This document shows, one piece after another, positions 50,525 to 57,758 of a stretch of DNA of 64,000 nt. This DNA comes from JANPCX01 sp966211815 (GTDB lineage: Bacteria > Pseudomonadota > Gammaproteobacteria > Burkholderiales > Burkholderiaceae_C). The position numbers and the translations under genes are program-made. The notes beneath the pieces were generated by a model. It made no database searches, was not told the origin of the DNA, and saw nothing but the letters and a program-made list of their open reading frames with translations. Position 1 is the stretch's first letter; each line of letters begins with the position of its first letter. The stretch spans positions 18,319 through 82,318 of the forward strand of contig CBIHOD010000008.1 of the NCBI GenBank assembly GCA_966211815.1, given 5' to 3'.

Positions 50525-52147
50525 ATGCCCCAGCTCGCCTCCAGACTCAGCCCCCGCTCCGACGATTTCAAGGCCAACGCCGCCGCGATGCGGGCACTGG
50601 TCGACGACCTGAACGCCCGGTTGGCGCAGATCGCCCAGGGCGGCGGCGAGGCCGCGCGGGCCAAGCACGTGGCCCGCGGCAAGCTGCTGCCGCGCGACCG
50701 GGTGGAGATGCTGCTCGACCCCGACACGCCCTTCCTCGAAGTGGCCCCGCTGGCAGCGCTGGGCATGTACCCCGACAAGGACGGCGGCGACGCGGCGCCC
50801 GGTGCCGGCGTGATCGCCGGCATCGGCCGCGTGGGCGGCGTGGAATGCATGGTCGTCTGCAACGACGCCACGGTGAAGGGCGGCACCTATTTCCCGATGA
50901 CGGTCAAGAAACACCTGCGCGCCCAAGAGATCGCCGCGCAGAACCACCTGCCCTGCATCTACCTGGTGGACAGCGGCGGCGCCAACCTGCCCAACCAGGA
51001 CGAGGTCTTCCCCGACCGCGACCACTTCGGCCGCATCTTCTTCAACCAGGCCAACCTCAGCGCCGAGGGCATTCCGCAGATCGCGGTGGTGATGGGCTCG
51101 TGCACCGCCGGCGGCGCCTACGTGCCGGCGATGAGCGACGAGACCATCATCGTCAAGGAACAGGGCACCATCTTCCTCGGCGGCCCGCCGCTGGTGAAGG
51201 CGGCCACCGGCGAGGTCGTCACCGCCGAAGACCTCGGCGGCGGCGACGTGCACACCCGGCTGTCCGGCGTGGCCGACCACCTCGCCGACGACGACACCCA
51301 CGCGCTGGCCCTGGCCCGTGCCGCGGTGGCCAACCTCAACCGCCGCAAACCGGCGCAGCTGGCCACCCGGCCGCCGCGCCCGCCGCTGTTCGACGCCGCC
51401 GAGCTGCACGGCGTGATCCCGGTGGACACCCGCAAGCCCTTCGACGTGCGCGAGGTCATCGCCCGCATCGTCGACGGCTCGGAATTCGACGAGTTCAAGG
51501 CGCGCTACGGCGCCACGCTCGTCTGCGGCTTCGCCCTCATCGAAGGCATGCCGGTGGGCATCGTCGCCAACAACGGCATCCTCTTCACCGAAAGCGCCAA
51601 CAAGGGCGCCCATTTCATCGAGCTGTGCTGCCAGCGCAAGGTCCCACTGGTCTTCCTGCAGAACATCACCGGCTTCATGGTGGGCCGCAAGGTCGAGAAC
51701 GAGGGCATCGCGCGCGCCGGCGCCAAGATGGTCACCGCGGTGGCCTGCGCCGCGGTGCCGAAGTTCACGGTGATCATCGGCGGCAGCTTCGGCGCCGGCA
51801 ACTACGGCATGTGCGGCCGCGCCTATTCGCCGCGCTTTCTCTGGATGTGGCCCAACGCGCGCATCAGCGTGATGGGCGGCGAGCAGGCCGCCAGCGTGCT
51901 GGCCACCGTCAAGCGCGACGGCATCGAGGCCAAGGGCGGCGCCTGGAGCGCCGAGGAAGAGGAAGCGTTCAAGGCGCCGCTGCGCCAGCAGTACGAAACC
52001 CAGGGCCACCCTTATTACGCCAGCGCGCGGCTCTGGGACGACGGCGTGATCGACCCGGCCGACACCCGGCGCGTGCTCGCGCTGGGCCTGAGCGCCTCGC
52101 TGAACGCGCCCATCCCCGAGACGAAGTTCGGCGTGTTCCGCATGTGA
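50525..52147 (+). CDS. liuB: 3-methylcrotonyl-CoA carboxylase, beta (carboxyltransferase) subunit
   Basis: A 540-residue carboxyltransferase in leucine/isovalerate breakdown, adding CO2 from biotin to 3-methylcrotonyl-CoA. Crotonase-like N- and C-domains: IYLVDSGGANLPNQDEVFPD, VMGSCTAGGAYVPAMSDE, ITGFMVGRKVENEGIARAGA and the biotin-site SFGAGNYGMCGRAYSPRF, the last typical of MCC rather than propionyl-CoA carboxylase. GGAG precedes the ATG at 50525. Partner: the biotinylated alpha subunit at 53934-55934. Confidence 0.96.
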   Translation: MPQLASRLSPRSDDFKANAAAMRALVDDLNARLAQIAQGGGEAARAKHVARGKLLPRDRVEMLLDPDTPFLEVAPLAALGMYPDKDGGDAAPGAGVIAGIGRVGGVECMVVCNDATVKGGTYFPMTVKKHLRAQEIAAQNHLPCIYLVDSGGANLPNQDEVFPDRDHFGRIFFNQANLSAEGIPQIAVVMGSCTAGGAYVPAMSDETIIVKEQGTIFLGGPPLVKAATGEVVTAEDLGGGDVHTRLSGVADHLADDDTHALALARAAVANLNRRKPAQLATRPPRPPLFDAAELHGVIPVDTRKPFDVREVIARIVDGSEFDEFKARYGATLVCGFALIEGMPVGIVANNGILFTESANKGAHFIELCCQRKVPLVFLQNITGFMVGRKVENEGIARAGAKMVTAVACAAVPKFTVIIGGSFGAGNYGMCGRAYSPRFLWMWPNARISVMGGEQAASVLATVKRDGIEAKGGAWSAEEEEAFKAPLRQQYETQGHPYYASARLWDDGVIDPADTRRVLALGLSASLNAPIPETKFGVFRM

Positions 52148-52166
52148 CGGCCGGCCGCCCGCTGCG

Positions 52167-53057
52167 ATGACCGCCCCCGCCCCCGCGATGCGCCACCGGC
52201 CCGCCTGGATCCTGGCCGTGCTTTTCGCCGCCCTGTGGCTGCGGGCGGGCGCAGCCTGGGCGCAGAAAGTGTTGGAAGAAATCCACCGCGTGCCGGTCGA
52301 AGTGGTCGACGCCTATGGCAAGGCGGTGCGGCAGGACATCGTGCTCACCGTCTTCAAGGCGCCCGGCGACGCGGCGCGGCCGCTGCTGGTGCTCAACCAC
52401 GGCCGCGCGACGAAGGCCGAAGCCCGGGCGCGCCTGGGCCGCGCCCGATACGGCGATGCGTCGCGCTTCCTGGTGGGCCTGGGTTTCATCGTGGCCGTTC
52501 CCACGCGGGTGGGCTACGGCGAGACCGGTGGCGAAGACGTCGAGGACACTGGCGCCTGCGAACGCAAGCGCTACGCGCCGGGTTACGAAGCGGGCGCCCA
52601 GCTCACCTCCCAGGTGGTCGCCTGGATGCGCCAGCGACCCGATGTGCTGCCTGACCGCACCGTGGTCATGGGGCAGTCCTACGGCGGCACCATCGCCGTG
52701 GCCATGGCGGCGAAGAACGCGCCTGGCGTGGCGGCCGCGATCAATTTCGCGGGCGGGGGTGGCGGCGATCCCAAGACCCACCCCGGGAACCCCTGCATGC
52801 CGGGGCAGCTCGAGCGGCTGTTCGCCGGTTACGGTCAGACCGCCCGCATCCCGACCCTGTGGGTCTACGCCGAGAACGACCTCTTCATGGGCGCAACGCA
52901 ACCCCGTCTGTGGTTCTCGGCCTTCCAGGCCGCCGGCGGCGTGGGCGAGTTCGTGCAGTTCCCGCCCGACGGTGAGGACGGCCACGCCTTGTTCACCCAT
53001 GCGCCGCAGGTCTGGCAGCCCAAGGTCGCCGAATTCTTGAAAGCCCAGGGGTTTTGA
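52167..53057 (+). CDS. exported alpha/beta hydrolase, dienelactone-hydrolase-like
   Basis: A 296-residue hydrolase with a signal peptide (WILAVLFAALWLRAGAAWAQ). Nucleophile Ser in VMGQSYGGTI; acid and His near VYAENDLF and EDGHALF. Its place between MCC beta and the hydratase gene is unusual, and no step of the pathway calls for an exported hydrolase. The ATG at 52167 lies 19 bp after the beta subunit; Met at 52188 is an alternative. Confidence 0.85.
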   Translation: MTAPAPAMRHRPAWILAVLFAALWLRAGAAWAQKVLEEIHRVPVEVVDAYGKAVRQDIVLTVFKAPGDAARPLLVLNHGRATKAEARARLGRARYGDASRFLVGLGFIVAVPTRVGYGETGGEDVEDTGACERKRYAPGYEAGAQLTSQVVAWMRQRPDVLPDRTVVMGQSYGGTIAVAMAAKNAPGVAAAINFAGGGGGDPKTHPGNPCMPGQLERLFAGYGQTARIPTLWVYAENDLFMGATQPRLWFSAFQAAGGVGEFVQFPPDGEDGHALFTHAPQVWQPKVAEFLKAQGF

Positions 53058-53074
53058 ACCGAGGAACCGATGCC

Positions 53075-53884
53075 ATGACCTACCAGCACATCACCGTCGA
53101 GCGGCAGCAACCCATGGTCGCCCGCGTCTGGCTCAACCGGCCCGAGGTGCGCAACGCCTTCAACGAAGAGGTGATCGCCGAGCTGACCCGCGCCTTTACG
53201 GAACTCGGCCAAGACGGCGGCCTGCGCGCCGTGGTGCTCGGCGGCCGCGGCAAGGCCTTCTGCGCCGGCGCCGACCTCTCGTGGATGCGCGCCATGGCCG
53301 GTTACGACTGGGAGCAGAACCGCACCGATGCCCAGGCGCTGTCCGACATGCTGTGGACGCTCTACCGCTGCCCGGTGCCCTTGATCGGCCGCGTCCACGG
53401 CGACTGCTACGCCGGCGGCGTCGGCCTGGCGGCGGTCTGCGACGTGGTCGTGGCCAGCGGCGCGGCGACCTTCTGCCTGAGCGAGGCCAAGCTCGGCCTG
53501 ATGCCGGCCACCATCGGCCCCTATGTGCTGCGCGCCCTGGGCGAACAGGCCGCCCGCCGCTACATGGTCACGGCCGAGCGTTTCTCGGCCGAGCGGGCGC
53601 ATGCCCTGGGTTTCGTGCACGAGCTGGTGGACGCGGGCGGCGGCGACGCCCCGCTGGACGCCAGGGTCGACGAAGTCCTCGCCGCCATCCTCGCCAACGG
53701 CCCGATGGCCTCGCGCGCCTGCAAGCGCCTGGTGCAGGACCTGGCGGGCCAGCCCATCACCGACGCGCTGCGGGAAGAGACGGCGGAGCGGATCGCCGAC
53801 ATCCGCGGCAGCGCGGAGGGCCGGGAAGGGGTGCAGGCCTTCCTGGACAAGTCCCCGCCCGCCTGGCTGCGCGGCGCGGCTTGA
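53075..53884 (+). CDS. liuC: enoyl-CoA hydratase family, probable methylglutaconyl-CoA hydratase
   Basis: A 269-residue crotonase-fold enzyme hydrating 3-methylglutaconyl-CoA to HMG-CoA. Oxyanion-hole segments VLGGRGKAFCAGADLSWMRA and HGDCYAGGVGLAAVCDVVVA, and SEAKLGLMPATIGPYVLRAL; ADLSWM is typical of this group in liu clusters. GAGG lies just before the ATG at 53075. Confidence 0.92.
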   Translation: MTYQHITVERQQPMVARVWLNRPEVRNAFNEEVIAELTRAFTELGQDGGLRAVVLGGRGKAFCAGADLSWMRAMAGYDWEQNRTDAQALSDMLWTLYRCPVPLIGRVHGDCYAGGVGLAAVCDVVVASGAATFCLSEAKLGLMPATIGPYVLRALGEQAARRYMVTAERFSAERAHALGFVHELVDAGGGDAPLDARVDEVLAAILANGPMASRACKRLVQDLAGQPITDALREETAERIADIRGSAEGREGVQAFLDKSPPAWLRGAA

Positions 53885-53933
53885 AGCCGGCCGCGCCAGC
53901 CGCACAGGTCAAGCCATCCAACGGAGAACCACC

Positions 53934-55934
53934 GTGTTCAAGAAGATCCTCATAGCCAACCGCGGCGAGATCGCCTGCCGCGTCGCCGCCACCGCGCGCA
54001 AGCTCGGCATCCGCACCGTCGCGGTGTATTCCGACGCCGACGCGCAAGCCGCCCACGTGATGGCCTGCGACGAAGCCGTGCGCATCGGCGGCCCGGCGCC
54101 GAAAGACAGCTACCTCAAAGCCGACGTCATCCTCGCCGCCGCGCGCGCCACCGGCGCCGAGGCGGTGCACCCGGGTTACGGCTTCCTGAGCGAGAACGAA
54201 GACTTCGCCCAGGCCTGCCTGGACGCCGGGGTCGCCTTCATCGGGCCGCCGCCCGCCGCCATCAAGGCGATGGGGTTGAAGGCCGAGTCCAAGCGGCTGA
54301 TGGAGGCCGCCGGCGTGCCCCTGGTGCCCGGCTACCACGGCGCCGACCAGGACCCGGCCCTGCTCAAGCGCGAGGCCGACCGCATCGGCTACCCGGTGCT
54401 GATCAAGGCCAGCGCGGGCGGCGGCGGCAAGGGCATGCGGATCGTGGCGTCCGCGGGCGAGTTCGACGCGGCGCTCGCTTCGTGCCGGCGCGAGGCGATC
54501 AACAGCTTCGGCGACGACGCGGTGCTGATCGAGCGCTACGTCACGCGGCCGCGGCACATCGAGATCCAGGTGTTCGGCGACACGCGCGGCGAAGTGGTCT
54601 ACCTTTTCGAGCGCGACTGCTCGGTGCAGAGGCGCCACCAGAAGGTGCTGGAGGAGGCGCCGGCGCCCGGCATGAGCGAGGTGCGCCGCCGCGAGATGGG
54701 CGCCGCCGCGGTGGCCGCCGCCAAGGCGGTGGGTTACGTCGGCGCCGGCACGGTCGAGTTCATCGCCGAGCCGCGGGCCGACGGCGACCTGCGCTTCTAC
54801 TTCATGGAGATGAACACCCGGCTGCAGGTCGAGCACCCGGTCACCGAAGCCGTCACCGGCCTCGACCTGGTCGAATGGCAGCTGCGCGTGGCCGCCGGCC
54901 AGCCGCTGCCGCTCAAGCAGGATGAACTGCGCCTGCACGGCCACGCCATCGAGGCGCGCATCTGCGCCGAGAACCCCGATGCGCAGTTCCTGCCCGCCAC
55001 CGGCCGGCTCGACGTCTTCCGCCTGCCGCCCTGCGCCCGCTTCGAGCGCGCCGACGTGCGGGTGGACGCCGGCGTGCGCGAAGGCGACGCGATCCCGCCC
55101 TTCTATGACTCGATGATCGCCAAGCTCATCGTCTGGGGCGCCGACCGCCAGCAGGCGCTGGCCCGGCTCGACGCTGCCCTGGCCCAGACCCGCATCGTCG
55201 GCCTGCACACCAACGTCGCCTTCCTGCGCCGCGTGGCGAACAGCCGCGCCTTCTCGACCGCCGACCTCGACACCGCGCTGATCGAGCGCGAGCGCGCCGC
55301 GCTGTTCGACGCGCCCGCGCTGCCGCTGCCCCTGGCCGCCGCCGCCGTGGCCGCGCACAAGCTTCAGGCCGAGCAGGCCTCGCAGGCCGACGACCCCTGG
55401 TCGCGCCGCGACGGCTGGCGCCTGCACGGCGGCGCCCGGCGCCTGCTGCACTTGAATTGGCAGGACCAGCCCCATACCGTCGCCCTGGAGCGCACGCATG
55501 ACGGCCTGACGGTGCTCGAAGTGGCCGGCGGGCGCTGGCCGCTGCGGTTCACCGCGCTGGGCGGGGAGGATCTCGACGTGCTTCTCGGCGAGGTCCGCCA
55601 GCGCCTGGCGGTGCACGCCCAGGGCGAGCGCTACACCGTCTTCGGCCTGCAGGCCCAGGCCACCGTGGTCGAGTTCGACCCCATCGCCCATGCCGGGCAG
55701 GGCGCGGGCGACGGCGGGCGCCTCACGGCGCCGATGCCCGGCAAGCTGATCGCCTTCCTTGCCCAGCCCGGCCAGTCCGTCAAGCAGGGCCAGCCGCTGG
55801 CGGTGATGGAGGCGATGAAGATGGAGCACACCATCACCGCGCCGCGGGATGGCCGGGTGGCCGAGCTGCTGTACGCCGCGGGCGACCAGGTGGGCGAGGG
55901 GGAGGAGTTGCTGAAGCTGGAGGCGGCGGGTTGA
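53934..55934 (+). CDS. liuD: 3-methylcrotonyl-CoA carboxylase, alpha (biotin) subunit
   Basis: A 666-residue protein: biotin carboxylase (MFKKILIANRGEIACRVAAT, ATP-grasp SAGGGGKGMRIV, EMNTRLQVEHPVTEAVTGLD), a linker BT domain, and the biotin-carrier tail with biotinylated Lys629 in EAMKMEH. GTG start at 53934 with GGAG upstream. It forms the holoenzyme with the beta subunit. Confidence 0.96.
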   Translation: MFKKILIANRGEIACRVAATARKLGIRTVAVYSDADAQAAHVMACDEAVRIGGPAPKDSYLKADVILAAARATGAEAVHPGYGFLSENEDFAQACLDAGVAFIGPPPAAIKAMGLKAESKRLMEAAGVPLVPGYHGADQDPALLKREADRIGYPVLIKASAGGGGKGMRIVASAGEFDAALASCRREAINSFGDDAVLIERYVTRPRHIEIQVFGDTRGEVVYLFERDCSVQRRHQKVLEEAPAPGMSEVRRREMGAAAVAAAKAVGYVGAGTVEFIAEPRADGDLRFYFMEMNTRLQVEHPVTEAVTGLDLVEWQLRVAAGQPLPLKQDELRLHGHAIEARICAENPDAQFLPATGRLDVFRLPPCARFERADVRVDAGVREGDAIPPFYDSMIAKLIVWGADRQQALARLDAALAQTRIVGLHTNVAFLRRVANSRAFSTADLDTALIERERAALFDAPALPLPLAAAAVAAHKLQAEQASQADDPWSRRDGWRLHGGARRLLHLNWQDQPHTVALERTHDGLTVLEVAGGRWPLRFTALGGEDLDVLLGEVRQRLAVHAQGERYTVFGLQAQATVVEFDPIAHAGQGAGDGGRLTAPMPGKLIAFLAQPGQSVKQGQPLAVMEAMKMEHTITAPRDGRVAELLYAAGDQVGEGEELLKLEAAG

Positions 55935-56011
55935 CGGGTGCGCTCGCGCCCCTTCGAATTCGTTCGGGCTGGCGCTTTACGGTTTATGTCAAGTTTTGTG
56001 GCCTGCCCACA

Positions 56012-56105
56012 CCCTCACCCCCACCCTCTCCCGCAAGCGGGAGAGGGATGGGAGAAGCGCAAACTCCCTCGCCCCCGGCACGGGGGAGAAGGGTTGGGGT
56101 GAGGG
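56012..56105. repeat. nested palindromic repeat, possible attenuator or terminator
   Basis: An outer CCCTCACCCC...GGGGTGAGGG pair encloses CCCTCTCCCG-CAAG-CGGGAGAGGG (56024-56047) and a second stem with CCCCCGGCACGGGGG. This type of intergenic element is widespread in beta- and gammaproteobacteria. Confidence 0.8.
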
Positions 56106-56132
56106 GGCGGTGGGGGCGACCTTCTCTTCCGA

Positions 56133-56163
56133 TTGAGCCCGTCGAAGGGCTCAGCCCGAACGG
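56133..56163. repeat. REP-like repeat, palindromic form
   Basis: TTGAGCCCGTCGAAGGGCTC (continuing AGCCCGAACGG) joins both orientations of the dispersed core into one hairpin. Confidence 0.8.
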
Positions 56164-56281
56164 GGTCGGAGAAAGAACTGTCCCCGCCTTCCGTCCACCC
56201 CGCGCCGGCCGAAATGACCGATCATCCTGAACAGCCTGCGCTCCAACCCCGCCTCCGATCGAGAAAGAAAGAGAGCCCCCC

Positions 56282-57217
56282 ATGACCTTCCCCACCCGCG
56301 TCACCCTGGTCGACGTCGGTCCCCGCGACGGCCTGCAGAACGAAAAGCAGCCGGTCGACGCCGCGCACAAGATCGAACTCGTCCACCGCCTGCAGGACGC
56401 CGGCCTGAAGGAGATCGAGGTCACCAGCTACGTCAGCCCCAAGTGGGTGCCGCAGATGGCCGACAACGCCCAGGTCATGGCCGGCGTGAAGCGCGCGCCC
56501 GGCGTGCGCTATTCGGTGCTGACCCCGAACCTGAAGGGCTTCGAGGCCGCCGTGGCCACGGCCGACATCAAGCCCGACGAGATCGTCGTCTTCGCCGCCG
56601 CCAGCGAGGCCTTCAGCCAGCGCAACATCAACTGCGGCATCGAAGAAAGCATCGAGCGCTTCCGGCCGGTGGTCGCGGCGGCGCACGGGATGGGTATCAA
56701 GGTGCGCGCCGCCATTTCCTGCGCGGTGGGCTGCCCCTACCAGGGCGATGTCGGCGCCGACGAGGTCGAACGCGTGGTGCGCCTGATGAAGGGCATCGGC
56801 GTGGACCACTGCGGCGTGGCCGACACCATCGGCGTCGGCACGCCGGCCAAGGTGCAGGCGGCGATGGAGCGCGCGCTGCGCCACTTCCCGCTGCATGAGG
56901 TCAGCGGCCATTTCCACGACACCTACGGCCAGGCGCTGGCCAACGTCCACGCCTGCCTGCAGATGGGCATCCACCACTTCGACGCCAGCGTGGCCGGGCT
57001 GGGCGGCTGCCCGTACGCCAAGGGCGCCACCGGCAATGTCGGCACCGAGGACGTGCTGTTCATGCTGAACGGCCTGGGCATCGACACCGGCATCGACATC
57101 GACAAGCTCGTCGACGCCGCGGCCTTCATCTCGGGCGTGCTCGGCCGCAAGCCGGTGTCCCGCTCGGGCAATGCGCTGCTGGCCAAGCGCGCCTCGCAAA
57201 TGGAAGCCTGCGCATGA
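56282..57217 (+). CDS. mvaB: hydroxymethylglutaryl-CoA lyase
   Basis: A 311-residue TIM-barrel lyase splitting HMG-CoA to acetyl-CoA and acetoacetate, the last step of leucine breakdown. VTLVDVGPRDGLQNEKQPV (metal and substrate residues), EVTSYVSPKWVPQMAD, HFHDTYGQALANV (metal histidines) and GLGGCPYAKGATGNVGTEDV with the catalytic Cys. Stop overlaps the next gene (ATGA). Confidence 0.97.
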   Translation: MTFPTRVTLVDVGPRDGLQNEKQPVDAAHKIELVHRLQDAGLKEIEVTSYVSPKWVPQMADNAQVMAGVKRAPGVRYSVLTPNLKGFEAAVATADIKPDEIVVFAAASEAFSQRNINCGIEESIERFRPVVAAAHGMGIKVRAAISCAVGCPYQGDVGADEVERVVRLMKGIGVDHCGVADTIGVGTPAKVQAAMERALRHFPLHEVSGHFHDTYGQALANVHACLQMGIHHFDASVAGLGGCPYAKGATGNVGTEDVLFMLNGLGIDTGIDIDKLVDAAAFISGVLGRKPVSRSGNALLAKRASQMEACA

Positions 57218-57750
57218 GCGGCGCCGGGAACGGCGGCAATGCCGGCACCGTGGCGGGCGCGGCGTCCGAAGGCTTCCAGCGCGTGTCGGCCCGGCTGGCC
57301 GAACTGAAGCACCCGCACGCCCCGCAGTTCCTCTCGATCTCGGCGCGCACCGCGCAGGAGGCGGCCGACGCGCTCGGCGTCAGCCTGGGGCAGATCGCCA
57401 AGAGCGTGATCTTCCGCCGCAAGCGCGACGACGCCGCCGTGCTCGTGGTCACCTCGGGCGACCGGCGCGTCGACGAGAAGAAGGTGGCCCTGCTCGTGGC
57501 CGACGGCCCCGGCAGCCTCGGCCGCGCCGACGCGGAGTTCGTCAAGGCCAAGACCGGTTTCTCGATCGGCGGCGTGTCGCCGGTGGCGCACGCGACGCCG
57601 CCGGTCACGCTGATCGACCGCGAGCTGTTCCGCTTCGACGTCGTCTGGGCCGCCGCCGGGCACCCCAACGGCGTTTTCCCACTGTCGCCCGACGACCTGG
57701 TCGCGTTGACCGGTGCGCCGGTGGCGGACGTCGTGTCGGCCTCCGCCTGA
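57214..57750 (+). CDS. YbaK/EbsC-family aminoacyl-tRNA deacylase-like protein
   Basis: A 178-residue editing-domain protein: EAADALGVSLGQIAKSVIFR, KVALLVADGPGSLGRADAEF, FSIGGVSPVAHATPPVTLID and AAAGHPNGVF. Such proteins hydrolyse mischarged tRNAs. Coupled to mvaB, although no functional link is apparent. Confidence 0.92.
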   Translation: MSGAGNGGNAGTVAGAASEGFQRVSARLAELKHPHAPQFLSISARTAQEAADALGVSLGQIAKSVIFRRKRDDAAVLVVTSGDRRVDEKKVALLVADGPGSLGRADAEFVKAKTGFSIGGVSPVAHATPPVTLIDRELFRFDVVWAAAGHPNGVFPLSPDDLVALTGAPVADVVSASA

Positions 57751-57758
57751 CCCCCGGC

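Larger units (their letters stand above)
55935..56281. other. 347-bp intergenic region with nested palindromes
   Basis: No gene. Holds the 56012-56105 nested palindrome and a REP-like element at 56133-56163. It separates MCC alpha from HMG-CoA lyase, so these two may not share full transcription. Confidence 0.7.
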
